From the NCBI GenBank assembly GCA_020427395.1, contig JAGQON010000017.1:1-64000 (forward strand): DNA of 64,000 nt, written 5' to 3'. Below are positions 50,757 to 60,253 of the stretch, piece after piece; position 1 is the first letter of the stretch; every line of letters starts with the position of its first letter. Under the pieces are notes generated by a model. The model was not told where the DNA came from and did no database searches. It saw only the letters and a program-made list of their open reading frames with translations. The translations under genes were made by a program, and so were the position numbers. This DNA is from Phycisphaerales bacterium (GTDB lineage Bacteria > Planctomycetota > Phycisphaerae > Phycisphaerales > UBA1924).

Positions 50757-52439
50757 TTACCCGTTCTCGATTTCTTCGATCCGGGCTTCGATCTGGCGTT
50801 TTACCCAGTCGAACCCCGCGTTCATCTGGTCGAGCAGTTCTTCGGTCTGCATCTCTGGCGGCAGCATCCCGCTCATGGCCTCGGACTGGGCGTCGATCTG
50901 ATCAAGCATGTCGTAGAGTGCGTCGACATCGTCGGTTGCTTCGAGGGTGTCGATCAGTCCCTGCAGCTGAGCGCGGACGGTCTCACGCATCTCCTCGGGC
51001 GTTTCGGCAAGGATATCCTCAAGGGTCATCTCGCCCGAGTCTGAGCTCATCTCTTCGGCATCACCTTCTTCGGAATCATTGTACGACTCGGTGTTTTCGT
51101 CCTGTTCGATGTACTCGGGCTCGGGCTCGGCGACTACGCCGCCGAGTGCATCGAGACGATCGGCGGCAGCGTTGACCTTCTCCGCGGCATCGCCGCGGGC
51201 CTGGGCACCACGCAGGGCGGACGCGGCGGCCTGGTAGCTCTGCTGGGCTTCGCTGGTCAGTTCATCCGCCCGCTGGGTCGCGGCGTTGATGCGTTCTACC
51301 CAGTTGCCGGGGATCTTCGCGTCATTGATCGAAAGGTAGAGCTCGGCCTCTTCACGCTCGCCGATGGCCTGACGCATCTGCATCTCGGCGAGCATCTGGT
51401 TCGCGTCGGACTTGTTGAGCGTTGCGACGGATTTGACGGCGTCCTTTGCGTCTCGCAGAGCGCTGAGCGATGCACGAACGAGCGAGATCGCCTTGTTGTT
51501 GGCGCTCTCAACCTCGCCGTCGCGCAGGGCCTGATAGTCGCTTACCGCCTTTTTGATGCGATCAAGCGCGGCATTCGCGTTGGCGTTGGCGTCGCTGGCG
51601 TCCTGCTGGCTCGCGGCGGCGCGATCCTGCAGCTCGGTGATGGCCTTCTCGAGCAGGTCAATCTGCGAGCGGGCCTTCTCGACATTCAAGCTGACTTCCC
51701 GGGCACCCGGGCGCAGCTGACCCACGATGCCCTCGATACGGGTCGCCTCGAGGTCGAACTGATCGGCCCGCAGCGAGAACTCACGCATCTGCTTGGCGAG
51801 TTCGGCGCCCTCCTGTGCTGATACGCGGGGGATCCGCAGCTCGATGGCGCCAGCTTCGTTGCGCTGCTGATCGGCCTTGGACCGTAGATCCTCGATCTTG
51901 GCGTCGTGGGCCGCGATCTCTTGGTTGATCTGATCCATACGCTGCTGGTAATCGTTGATGTCGTCGCGGCGGAGCTCGATGATCGAGTTGAGATCGGCGA
52001 TATCGGCGCTCGGATCAAATGAGCCCGCACCCTCGGCGATCGCCTTGTTGGTCAGGTACTCGTTGATCATGCCGCGGATGACGCGGGCGTGATGCAGGGC
52101 CTGCCCCTCGGCCTTGGATGCTTCTTGCGAGGCGAGTGCGGCCTGGCCTCGCTTGGCCATGGCGACGCCGATGGCGGCGGCCTCGGCGAACCCGCTCGAG
52201 TCGCCGGCGTGGGCGCTGAGCGATTGCTCGGTCTCGTTGTACACCTTGGCCGTGTTGCTCTTGAATGCGTTGGCGTCGCCGAGCGCGACCGAGGTGAACG
52301 CCCGGTCGGCGTCCTTGATCGCTTCCTGGGCGGCTTCATCGCCGCCACAGCCCGAGAGCAGCAGCAGCGAGCAGGCCGTGCCGGCGATCAGGGACAGTCG
52401 CAGCGGTCGGATCAGCGAGGGCAGATGGCGATGGGTCAT
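50757..52439 (-). CDS. coiled-coil lipoprotein
   Basis: 560 residues from ATG at 52439, chosen for its signal peptide with lipobox LLSGC (about residues 28-32). Nearly all the rest is alpha-helical coiled coil with few hydrophobic patches, rich in Ala, Glu, Gln, Asp and Arg, for example INDYQQRMDQINQEI and SLNVEKARSQIDLLEKAI; a central Asp/Asn-Ala repeat (DASDANANANAALD) and a C-terminal acidic linker (about 430-470) interrupt it. Likely a periplasmic or outer-membrane-anchored structural protein. No known family recognised. Confidence 0.75.
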   Translation of the reverse strand: MTHRHLPSLIRPLRLSLIAGTACSLLLLSGCGGDEAAQEAIKDADRAFTSVALGDANAFKSNTAKVYNETEQSLSAHAGDSSGFAEAAAIGVAMAKRGQAALASQEASKAEGQALHHARVIRGMINEYLTNKAIAEGAGSFDPSADIADLNSIIELRRDDINDYQQRMDQINQEIAAHDAKIEDLRSKADQQRNEAGAIELRIPRVSAQEGAELAKQMREFSLRADQFDLEATRIEGIVGQLRPGAREVSLNVEKARSQIDLLEKAITELQDRAAASQQDASDANANANAALDRIKKAVSDYQALRDGEVESANNKAISLVRASLSALRDAKDAVKSVATLNKSDANQMLAEMQMRQAIGEREEAELYLSINDAKIPGNWVERINAATQRADELTSEAQQSYQAAASALRGAQARGDAAEKVNAAADRLDALGGVVAEPEPEYIEQDENTESYNDSEEGDAEEMSSDSGEMTLEDILAETPEEMRETVRAQLQGLIDTLEATDDVDALYDMLDQIDAQSEAMSGMLPPEMQTEELLDQMNAGFDWVKRQIEARIEEIENG

Positions 52440-52605
52440 GCTCGGCGTGTCCTTCACAACTAACGATGGTTGACCAGCGCACCAGATGATGTGCGTGGGT
52501 TGTTCGATACTCTGTTCTGCCCGATCTGGTTCCATTCGAAAACCGGTCCGGGCGGGGATGAAGATGGTAGCACACCCGCGGCATCATCGCAGCGATGGGG
52601 GAGTC

Positions 52606-54006
52606 TCAGGGCGTTTCGGCGTCGTTCTGATCGGGTTCCGGCTGGGTCTGCGGCTCAGCGGGGGGGTACTCGAAGTCGAACTCTGGACGCGGCTGGTACA
52701 TCGAGCGGATCCAGTCCACCGCCTGCTGGTACTTGCGTTCACGCGTGTTGCGGAAGATCGGGCTGTACCCACGACCCGGGTAGCCCCTGGGGAGTTCAGG
52801 ATGAGGGATCAGTGCATTGCTCTGCACCATGCCCATCTGCAGCAACGCCGAACGGTCCGGGTTCTCGAAGTCGATGAGCGGCTGCCCATTGGCGAGCTTG
52901 GTGTTCTCAATGATGTAGAGATTGGTGAACGCCGTCTCGTCGGTGTTGGGCTTTCGGTTGATCAGGCGGAATGAGCCGGCGTCGACGCCGCCGTGGCAGC
53001 GGGTGGAAGCGCAGGCATTGATGAGCCAGCCACGCCCGGTGTGGACCTGGTCCTTGAAGCGCTGCATGGAGTCTGGGTTCTCCAGGACCTGTATCCGGGA
53101 GTACAGCTCGCGGGCACGCAGGGCGAAGATCAGCTTGAGCTTCTCCACCTCGGGGATGCTGAGGGTCTTCTTTCGTTGATCTTCGTCGGGGCTGAAACGA
53201 TCGGGGTGCATGCGCATCAGTTCGAGCATGACCTCGTCGGGCACGATGATCTTGGGCGGGTCGCGCAGGTCGATCTCGTAGACCCGCATCAGGTTGATCT
53301 GCTCGTCGCTGAGTGTCGGGAGTTCGTTCTGCTGGATCTTGTACTCCCGATCGTCGCCCTCATCACGATCTTGATCCGGCTCCGACTCAACGGCCTTGTC
53401 CGACTTGCTGAGCTTGCCGTACTCGCTGAGCCAGGTGTGCAGCAGCTTGGCGTGCGGGTTGGTGGGGTCGACAGCGAGGATCGAGTCGAGCTCGTCGAGC
53501 GCGAGCGAATAGGCCCGGCGGGCACGGAGCCACTCGACGAGGGCGAGGCGGGAATCGATATCGGTATCGGAGATCGTCGCGCGGAGGTCCTTATAGCGTT
53601 CCTCGACAGGCGGCAGGACCACGATGGTTGTGACATTGCGTCGTTGGAAGGTGGTCTCGATCCCCTCGATGCCGATCACGACGATGCGAGAATCCTCGCG
53701 GATGAGTTCGCCCTTGATGGTCCGCCCGGTGCGGAGGGTGATCACGCACTCACGCATGACATCGCTCTCGGGCTCGTCCTGCGGCGCCTCCTGCGAGGAA
53801 CCGGCTGGTGCATCACTGGGCTGGTCGCTGGTGGGCTCCTCGGGCTGCCAGCTCATCGGGAGCCACTCATACCGGTTCTGGCTGCTCTGTGGGAGCATGA
53901 CCAGACAGGCGATGCCGCTGGCCATCGCGGCACAGCAACCCAACGCGAGCCAGTGGGGGCGCGATGGGGCATGTGTGTTCGGGTTGTGTGTGTGTGGTGG
54001 TGGCAT
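52606..54006 (-). CDS. membrane-anchored protein with CX4CH motif
   Basis: 466 residues from ATG at 54006. One N-terminal membrane helix (LALGCCAAMASGIACLVML), then a Pro/Ser/Glu-rich linker. Next is a small beta domain (VITLRTGRTIKGELIREDSRI, TTFQRRNVTTIVVLPPVEERY) that resembles planctomycete SH3-like repeats, and a helical region with a TPR-like pair. C-terminal half: WLINACASTRCHGGVD (C-x4-C-H), a possible c-type haem or metal site, and HPELPRGYPGRGYSPIF. Pro/Glu-rich tail. Role unknown. Confidence 0.72.
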   Translation of the reverse strand: MPPPHTHNPNTHAPSRPHWLALGCCAAMASGIACLVMLPQSSQNRYEWLPMSWQPEEPTSDQPSDAPAGSSQEAPQDEPESDVMRECVITLRTGRTIKGELIREDSRIVVIGIEGIETTFQRRNVTTIVVLPPVEERYKDLRATISDTDIDSRLALVEWLRARRAYSLALDELDSILAVDPTNPHAKLLHTWLSEYGKLSKSDKAVESEPDQDRDEGDDREYKIQQNELPTLSDEQINLMRVYEIDLRDPPKIIVPDEVMLELMRMHPDRFSPDEDQRKKTLSIPEVEKLKLIFALRARELYSRIQVLENPDSMQRFKDQVHTGRGWLINACASTRCHGGVDAGSFRLINRKPNTDETAFTNLYIIENTKLANGQPLIDFENPDRSALLQMGMVQSNALIPHPELPRGYPGRGYSPIFRNTRERKYQQAVDWIRSMYQPRPEFDFEYPPAEPQTQPEPDQNDAETP

Positions 54007-54081
54007 CGTGCGCACCTGAGTATACCGCCGGGGAGTGAGCACGGTTCCCGCTGGGTTGGCGATTCACGCCCCGTGCGCGCG

Positions 54082-54123
54082 ACGACACGCTCACGGGCGG
54101 CACAGAGCCCGTGAGCGTGTCGT
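54082..54123. terminator. long perfect hairpin between che operon and upstream unknown gene
   Basis: 17-bp perfect inverted repeat (ACGACACGCTCACGGGC and its complement) around the loop GGCACAGA. It lies 72 nt after the cheY stop in the direction of transcription. There is no U-run on either side, so it may be an RNA-stabilising or Rho-linked end rather than a classic intrinsic terminator. Confidence 0.6.
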
Positions 54124-54194
54124 GGTATCGTCACAAGAGCCCGAACTGCGGGCGAGGGCGCGTCAGGATGCGGAACGCGTCGCCCGATGCGTGC

Positions 54195-54569
54195 TCAGGA
54201 GCCCACGCCGCACTTGGCGAGCGTTTCGGTGATGCGCTCGCTGAGCAGATCGGGGGTGAATGGCTTGACCACATAGTTGTTCACGCCCGCCTTGATGGCC
54301 TCGATGACGCGGGCCTTTTCGGCTTCGGTCGTGACCATGATCAGCGGGGTGGACTTGTCCTGCTGGCGGAATGTCTTCACGAAGGTCAGCCCGTCCATGT
54401 TGGGCATGTTCCAGTCCACGAGGCAGAGCTCGGGCTTGAACGCGGGGACCTTGTTCAGCGCGTCCTGCCCGTCGCAGGCCTCTTCGATGTCCGTGTAGCC
54501 GAGCTGCTTGAGCACCGACTTCTGGATGTTGCGCATGGTCTTTGAATCGTCGATGAGAAGGATTCGCAT
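54195..54569 (-). CDS. cheY: chemotaxis response regulator CheY
   Basis: 124 residues, a lone receiver domain. D52 (LVDWNMPNMDGL) is the phosphorylation site, D7/D8 bind Mg, T-site MVTTEAEKAR and K in YVVKPFTPDLL complete the active site. CheY-P binds the flagellar switch and sets rotation. Last gene of the che operon; cheX, its probable phosphatase, is directly upstream. Confidence 0.95.
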   Translation of the reverse strand: MRILLIDDSKTMRNIQKSVLKQLGYTDIEEACDGQDALNKVPAFKPELCLVDWNMPNMDGLTFVKTFRQQDKSTPLIMVTTEAEKARVIEAIKAGVNNYVVKPFTPDLLSERITETLAKCGVGS

Positions 54570-54601
54570 GGTGATTGCTCCTTTGTCTTTCGCACGCGGG
54601 C

Positions 54602-55093
54602 TCAGGCGGCGTTGGCTTGGGTCTCGTCTACTTCGGCGGCTTCACGGAGGGCGATCTCAAGGACAACCTCGCCGCAGTCTGTGCTACAGGGGATCATGAC
54701 GCAGGCGGTCCCCGATGGGGTGCTCACGCGGTGGTCTTCGCCGATCACGACCGAGGGGCACGAGATCGAGACACCCTTGCGCTGGAACTCGGCCTTGGCG
54801 TTGCCCGAGATCATATTGACCAGCTCACCCACGGCGTCGGCGAAGTCGTCGCTGTCGGGGTCCATCTCCATGCCGGTGAAGAGGTTGACGATCGACACCG
54901 CTGCGTCGGCGGGCATGCTCAGCACGATCGTGCCGACCATCTCGCCCGAGACGCCGATGATGCCAGAGACATCGTGTGTCGCCTTCTTGTCGGTCTTAAT
55001 GCTCGGCTCGCCGATCGAGACCGGGAGCTGAAACATCGTCGAGAAGACATTCTGGATCGATGTCATGAAGGGGGTGATGTAGCTTGCATCCAT
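54602..55093 (-). CDS. cheX: CheX-type CheY-P phosphatase
   Basis: 163 residues. One CheC-like/CheX domain with the active-site pair E90-x2-N93 in DAVGELVNMISGNAK. Preceding VLSMPADAAVSIVNLFTG is the usual CheX helix-strand part. CheX removes the phosphate from CheY-P, taking the place of CheZ. Four cysteines stand in the C-terminal part (SCPSVV, ACVMIPCSTDCG), more than usual and perhaps a metal or redox feature. C-terminal 25 residues are acidic. Confidence 0.88.
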   Translation of the reverse strand: MDASYITPFMTSIQNVFSTMFQLPVSIGEPSIKTDKKATHDVSGIIGVSGEMVGTIVLSMPADAAVSIVNLFTGMEMDPDSDDFADAVGELVNMISGNAKAEFQRKGVSISCPSVVIGEDHRVSTPSGTACVMIPCSTDCGEVVLEIALREAAEVDETQANAA

Positions 55094-55134
55094 TGTGACT
55101 CACTCCTTTGGTTGAGTGCCTGTGTGTGCCAGTG

Positions 55135-57444
55135 TTAGCTGTGTGCGGCCAGCGCGACGCGTTGGTGCCGGGAGATGCGCATCAGCTCGGCGATATCCAT
55201 GATGAGACTGACGCCGCCATCGTTGCGGACGGTCGCGCCCGAGATGGGTCCGTCCCGCTTCACGCCGTCGAGCGGCTTGATGACGATCTCCTGCTGCCCG
55301 ATGACGCGGGTTACTCGCAGGCCGATGATCTTCTGGTTGAAGCCGATGACGACCACGAACTTCTCTTGCTTGCGAGCGTGATCCGGGACATCGAAGATCT
55401 CCTGGGCGCTGATGAGCGGGTGCACCGAGCCACGTAGGTGGATCACCGGCTCGTCGCCGAGCTTGGAGAGCATGTCGGGGCTGGGGTTGACGATCTCGGT
55501 GATATTGGTCAGCGGGATCGCGAAGACCTCGTCGGCCACGGCGACCATCATGGCGGGCATGATCGCGACCGTGAGCGGGATGGTGATGTTGATCGTCGTG
55601 CCCTTGCCCTTCACCGATTCGATCGAGATACCGCCCTTGAGCTTGGACTCGATGTTGGTGCGGACGACATCCATGCCCACGCCACGACCTGAGAGGTCCG
55701 AGACCTGCTCAGCGGTCGAGAAGCCGGGCTCGAGGATGAAGCGGAATACCTCTTCATCGCTCAGCGCCGAGAGCTGCTCGGCAGAAACCAGCCCGCGTTC
55801 AACGGCCTTGGCGCCGATGACCTGGCGGTCCAGGCCCTTGCCGTCGTCGATGATCTGCACGCACACATGGCTGCCCTCGTGCCCGGCGACGAGCTTAATC
55901 GTGCCCATCTCTTCCTTGCCAGCCGCGGCGCGGACCTCGGGCTTCTCGATCCCGTGATCGGCGCTGTTGCGGAGGAGGTGGACGAGCGGATCGCCCAGCT
56001 CCTCGATGACCGATTTGTCGACCTCGGTATCGCCACCGATGATCTCGAGGTTGATCTGCTTGTGGGTCTTGGTCGCCAGATCGCGGATCAGTCGGGGGTA
56101 CTTGCCGAAGAGCTTGTCGAGCGGCTGCATGCGGGTCCGCATGACGGCGAGCTGGATGTCGCCGGTGACGCGGTCGAGCGTGCTGGCGGTGACCTCCATC
56201 TGCTCGATCAGTTCCGGGTCGATCATCGAACGCCCTACATTCTCAGCCATCGCGCCGATGCGGTTCTTCTGCAGCACCAGCTCGCCCACGAGGTTCATCA
56301 GCGATTCGAGCCGTGAGACTTCCACGCGGATGGTCTGCTCGATGGCGGTTGGGGCCTGACGCTTGGCCGCGGTGCCCGCTGCCTGACCCGGCGTTGTGGT
56401 CGCGGCGGCGATGCCCTGGGCGTCCTGCTCCGAGTCGCTGTCCACGCTGTCGAAGGAATCAACCTCAGCAGTGGTGCTGGCACTGCCGTAGGCGATGCCG
56501 TCCATGGCAAGGGCCGTGAACGCGTCGGCGTTGGCTGGCAGGATACCCGATTCAATCTGGTTGCCCTCGCTGAGCTGTTCGATGCGCTCGGCCAGGGTGT
56601 CGGTGGGCCAGGTGATGAGCACCTGATTGATCAGCTCCTGGGTCTGTTCGTTGAGCAACTCGCACACGCCCATGAGGCGGGGGGTGAGCTGAACGATCAG
56701 TTCCTGATCGAGGGCTGGGATGGCGTCGGTCGCCTGATCAAGCAGGTTCGCAAGGCGGAGGACGGGCTCGATCTCGAAGAAGTCGACGGTCTTGACGATG
56801 TCCTCAAACAGGTCGGCGAGGTTGTTGCAGGCCACCTGGCGAGTGTCGGGGTTGAACAGATCGGCGAGGCGTGCCTTGGCCTGATCGATGGTGTTCTTGA
56901 TATCGCTGGCCATGTGCTCGATGAGGTCGAGCTTGCCCGAGTCGAGCATAATCCGCTCGACGCTGCGCCCGTCACTGGTATCGAACTCGGGGAGCGCGTC
57001 GGAAACCGTTTGCCCGCCTGTATCCGGCTCGGCGGTGTCAGTGAGCGATCCGCCGTCACCGAGGATGGTGAGCTGCTGGATCAGCCTGGGGTCCGCGGCG
57101 GTGAGGTCGGTATTGCCCTCACCCAGCTCGGCGAACTGGATCTTGAGTACATCGATCGCGCCAAGAAGCAGGTCCATCTCGGGCTTGCCGATGACGAGCT
57201 GCCCGTTGCGAGCGACATTGAGAGCACTCTCAGAGCAGTGAGCAATGGCCACGAGGTTCGTCAGCGCCAGGAACGAGGCGCTGCCCTTGATCGTGTGCAG
57301 CGCACGGAAGATCTGGTTGAGCAGCTCGGGGTCCTGGGGCGTCGCTTCGAGGTCGACGAGGTCGCTCTCGAGTTCTTCGAGCAGCTCGCCGGATTCGGTA
57401 AGGAAGTCCTGCAGGATATCGGGATCGAAGTCATTGATCGACAT
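55135..57444 (-). CDS. cheA: chemotaxis histidine kinase CheA
   Basis: 769 residues. P1 Hpt domain with H50 in RALHTIKGSASFLA, a second helical segment (about 160-300), a linker rich in Asp/Ser, the P3 dimer helix (SRLESLMNLVGELVLQKNRI, split at 380-405), the P4 ATPase domain with N box HLLRNSADHGIE and G boxes ISDLSGRGVGMDVV-like and GKGTTINI, and a C-terminal CheW-like P5 domain (VIHLRGSVHPLIS). Autophosphorylates and feeds CheY and CheB. No receiver domain at the end. Start lies 3 nt after the cheR stop. Confidence 0.96.
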   Translation of the reverse strand: MSINDFDPDILQDFLTESGELLEELESDLVDLEATPQDPELLNQIFRALHTIKGSASFLALTNLVAIAHCSESALNVARNGQLVIGKPEMDLLLGAIDVLKIQFAELGEGNTDLTAADPRLIQQLTILGDGGSLTDTAEPDTGGQTVSDALPEFDTSDGRSVERIMLDSGKLDLIEHMASDIKNTIDQAKARLADLFNPDTRQVACNNLADLFEDIVKTVDFFEIEPVLRLANLLDQATDAIPALDQELIVQLTPRLMGVCELLNEQTQELINQVLITWPTDTLAERIEQLSEGNQIESGILPANADAFTALAMDGIAYGSASTTAEVDSFDSVDSDSEQDAQGIAAATTTPGQAAGTAAKRQAPTAIEQTIRVEVSRLESLMNLVGELVLQKNRIGAMAENVGRSMIDPELIEQMEVTASTLDRVTGDIQLAVMRTRMQPLDKLFGKYPRLIRDLATKTHKQINLEIIGGDTEVDKSVIEELGDPLVHLLRNSADHGIEKPEVRAAAGKEEMGTIKLVAGHEGSHVCVQIIDDGKGLDRQVIGAKAVERGLVSAEQLSALSDEEVFRFILEPGFSTAEQVSDLSGRGVGMDVVRTNIESKLKGGISIESVKGKGTTINITIPLTVAIMPAMMVAVADEVFAIPLTNITEIVNPSPDMLSKLGDEPVIHLRGSVHPLISAQEIFDVPDHARKQEKFVVVIGFNQKIIGLRVTRVIGQQEIVIKPLDGVKRDGPISGATVRNDGGVSLIMDIAELMRISRHQRVALAAHS

Positions 57445-57447
57445 GCG

Positions 57448-58323
57448 TTAGCTCCCGCTCTTGGATTCGACAAACTCGCACTTCTGATAGCAGAACCCCT
57501 GAGGGATGTTCAGCTGCGCGAAGCTGTCTGTGAGGGTTGAAATTCGTTCCGAGTGTCCGATGAAGAGCGTGCCGTCGTGCGCCAGCTGGCGATCGAACAT
57601 GGCGATCACATTCTTCTTCATGGGATCATCGAAGTAGATGAGCACATTGCGGCAGAAGATGACATCCCAGGTCCCGTGGCGTTTGGCGGCCATGGTGTCC
57701 TTGAGGTTGTGCTTCTCGAAGCTGACCATCGAGCGGATGTCGTCGTTGAGACGGAACTCACGCCCCTCGGGCTTGAAGTACCGGTCGAGCATCAGCTTGG
57801 GGGTGCAGCGGACGGAGTAGTTGCTGTACAGGCCGCTCTGAGCGATGCCCAGGGCTTTCTCCGAGATGTCGGTCCCGAGGATCTCGATGCGCCAGTCGCT
57901 CAGACGGACGCCCATCGATCGGTGGATCAGCATCGCCAGCGTAAAGGGTTCCTCGCCGCTGGAGCAGGCGGCCGACCAGATGCGGAGGCGCTTGGTCGAC
58001 GAGCGTGCCTCGAGCAGCTCGGGCAGGATGACTTTCTCGAACACATCGAGCTGCGGCTCGTTGCGGAAGAAGCTTGTCTCGTTGATGGTGATGCGGTTGA
58101 ACATCTCCTGGAACTCTTCCATCTGGTAGGGTCCCATGGTCAGGTAGGCGATGTACTGGTCGAAGTTGTCCATCTCCAGCTCACCCAGGCGGTGAGAGAG
58201 GCGTGACTCGACAACATACTTTTTGTTGTCGGGGAAATGGATACCGGATCGATCATAGATGATCTTGGACATCCGCTGGAACTGGTCCTGCGTCATCGTG
58301 ATCCGGTTAATGGTGCTGCTCAT
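57448..58323 (-). CDS. cheR: chemotaxis protein methyltransferase CheR
   Basis: 291 residues. The N-terminal CheR helical domain (residues 10-80, MSKIIYDRSGIHFPDNKKYVV, ending in ITINETSFFRNEPQL) precedes a Rossmann methyltransferase with IWSAACSSGEEPFTLAM (SAM site), ILGTDISEKALG and VIFCRNVLIYF. Methylates glutamates of chemoreceptors for adaptation. The pair cheR/cheB is complete in this operon; receptor genes are absent. Confidence 0.95.
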   Translation of the reverse strand: MSSTINRITMTQDQFQRMSKIIYDRSGIHFPDNKKYVVESRLSHRLGELEMDNFDQYIAYLTMGPYQMEEFQEMFNRITINETSFFRNEPQLDVFEKVILPELLEARSSTKRLRIWSAACSSGEEPFTLAMLIHRSMGVRLSDWRIEILGTDISEKALGIAQSGLYSNYSVRCTPKLMLDRYFKPEGREFRLNDDIRSMVSFEKHNLKDTMAAKRHGTWDVIFCRNVLIYFDDPMKKNVIAMFDRQLAHDGTLFIGHSERISTLTDSFAQLNIPQGFCYQKCEFVESKSGS

Positions 58324-58356
58324 ATCGACGCTCCGCTCGGGATCGGTGGTGGGTGC

Positions 58357-58863
58357 TCAGGCTGCCTTGCTCATCCTGGAGATGCTGCTCAACGAATCGG
58401 CGCTGAGCAGGTTCTCCAGCTCAAGGAGGATCAGCAGTTGCCCGTCGAGCTTCGCGACGCCCGAGACATAGCTCGAGTCGATCGAGGTGCCCATACGCGG
58501 CGTGGGCTCGACGATGTTTGAAGAGATGCGCATGACCTCACGCACCGAGTCCACGACAAACCCGATGGTCTTGCCCTGAACCTCGATCACCACGATGCGG
58601 GTGTGCTCGCTCTGTTCGGACTTGGGGAAGCCGAACTGCACACGCAGATCCAGCACCGGGATGATGCGACCACGCAGGTTGATGATGCCCTCGACGCCGG
58701 GGGGGCTCTGGGGCACCTTGGTCAACGCCATCATGCGGTTGATCTCCTGCACCCGCAGGATATCGACGGCAAAGAGCTCCTCACCGACGGTGAAGCTCAC
58801 AAGCTGCAACTGCTCGTTGTTCTGTGCGTTGCCCGCTTTGGCTTTGGTTTGGGCGTTGTGCAT
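58357..58863 (-). CDS. cheW: chemotaxis coupling protein CheW
   Basis: 168 residues. One CheW domain: LQLVSFTVGEELFAVDILRVQEI, VEGIINLRGRIIPVLDLRVQFG and TIGFVVDSVREVMRI. Links receptors to CheA at the inner membrane. Between cheB and cheR in the operon, 33 and 89 nt from them. Confidence 0.95.
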   Translation of the reverse strand: MHNAQTKAKAGNAQNNEQLQLVSFTVGEELFAVDILRVQEINRMMALTKVPQSPPGVEGIINLRGRIIPVLDLRVQFGFPKSEQSEHTRIVVIEVQGKTIGFVVDSVREVMRISSNIVEPTPRMGTSIDSSYVSGVAKLDGQLLILLELENLLSADSLSSISRMSKAA

Positions 58864-58952
58864 GGTTGCTCCCGATCAGTGAGGACAAGCTTGGACTTGG
58901 TGGATATCGAGTAAGACTGTGGGCTGTTGAAGCAGAAGTGCTGTTTTGGCTC

Positions 58953-60077
58953 TCAAGCGACCCGCTGCGACCCAAGATTGGGGCCTTCGTCCCCCTTCGG
59001 GCTCGATTGCGATCCGCTGATCTGGGCCAACAACTGTTTAATCGCCGAGGGCGGGAGTTCGACATCCGACGCCCCGGCGTCTACGACGGCCTTGGGCATG
59101 CCATTGACAACACAGGTTGAGCCGGCCTGAGTGACCACCTGCCCGCCCGCGGCCTTGACTTTCTGAGCCCCGTTCGCCCCGTCGGCACCCATGCCCGTCA
59201 GCTGGATCGCCAGCACGCCCTCACCCCAGATCTGGGCAGCTGACTCGAAGAGCGCGTCAACCGAGGGGCGGTAGATCGCGCCGTCGATGTGCTCAACCTG
59301 GCGGGTGATGACCTTGCCCCCAGCGACGCGGGTCGGGCGGGTGTGCGTGCCGCCCTGGCAGATGTGGATGCCCGCGCGGTCGAGCATGGAGCCATTGCTG
59401 GCCAGCCAGGCCGAGCAGGCGCACTGCTGGTCGAGGCGGGACGCGAGACTCTGCGTGAAGAGCTCTGGCATGTGCTGGGCCACGATGATGGGGACGCGCA
59501 GACCGGATGTGAGTCCGGAGAAGATCTCTTCGAGCACGGGCGGCCCTCCGGTTGAGGAGCCGACCGCGATGACGCGTACGCGTGAGAGATCGATCGCGTC
59601 GATGCTGCCCGTGGGCGATCGTCCTGAGCTGGCGCTGGGCGTGCCGGGCTTGGTCGCAGCGACCGCGGGCATTCTCTTGCTGGTGCTCAGGGCCTTGAGC
59701 TTGGAGATCAGCTCGGCCCGGAAGCCCTCATCCTTTTTGCCGACAACGGCGGGGTCTTTGGCGATAAAGTCGGCCGCCCCGATGCGGAGCGCTTTGAAGG
59801 TCTCGTGCGAGCCGGCGACGGTCAGCGACGAGCACATGAGCACCGTCGGGTTGAAGGCGTGGCATTTGGCCTTGATTTCCCGCAGGGCGCTGAGCCCGTC
59901 TTTGCGTGGCATCTCGATATCGAGGGTGATCAGGTCGGGCTTGAGCTCGATGGCCTTGTTGACCCCATCCTCGCCATCGCGTGCGGTCGCGATGACCTCA
60001 AAGCCCGGTTCGTTGTTGATCATCTCGGAGATGATCTTGCGCATGAAGGCAGAGTCATCGATCACTAGTACTCGCAC
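58953..60077 (-). CDS. cheB: chemotaxis response regulator glutamate methylesterase CheB
   Basis: 374 residues from GTG at 60077, chosen because GAGGTG lies 6 nt ahead and the receiver domain begins at once (VRVLVIDDSAFMRK). Phosphorylation site D53 (LITLDIEMPRKDGL). After a Ser/Pro-rich linker (about 135-170) comes the esterase with Ser in VGSSTGGPPVLEEI, His in IIVAQHMPELFT and Asp in LTGMGADGANG. Removes methyl groups from receptors when CheA is active. First gene of the operon. Confidence 0.95.
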   Translation of the reverse strand: MRVLVIDDSAFMRKIISEMINNEPGFEVIATARDGEDGVNKAIELKPDLITLDIEMPRKDGLSALREIKAKCHAFNPTVLMCSSLTVAGSHETFKALRIGAADFIAKDPAVVGKKDEGFRAELISKLKALSTSKRMPAVAATKPGTPSASSGRSPTGSIDAIDLSRVRVIAVGSSTGGPPVLEEIFSGLTSGLRVPIIVAQHMPELFTQSLASRLDQQCACSAWLASNGSMLDRAGIHICQGGTHTRPTRVAGGKVITRQVEHIDGAIYRPSVDALFESAAQIWGEGVLAIQLTGMGADGANGAQKVKAAGGQVVTQAGSTCVVNGMPKAVVDAGASDVELPPSAIKQLLAQISGSQSSPKGDEGPNLGSQRVA

Positions 60078-60214
60078 GGTGCACCTCGCGTTTAATCGGA
60101 CTTCCGAAGGTGATTTTTCGTCCAACGGCACCGGTCGCTTCAGCGTGGTCTTCGGAATCACTCGAAACTGAGGGGGGATGTCCCACGGCAGAGGCTGGGG
60201 GATTCTGCAGGTGC

Positions 60215-60250
60215 AAAAAAGAAACGAGCGACGCCTGTCAGCGTCGCTCG
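60215..60250 (-). terminator. intrinsic terminator of tRNA-Leu
   Basis: Minus strand: stem CGAGCGACGC/GCGTCGCTCG with a 6-nt loop, then TTTC and six T (A-run 60215-60220 on plus). It begins 4 nt after the tRNA 3' end and separates it from cheB. Confidence 0.9.
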
Positions 60251-60253
60251 AAG

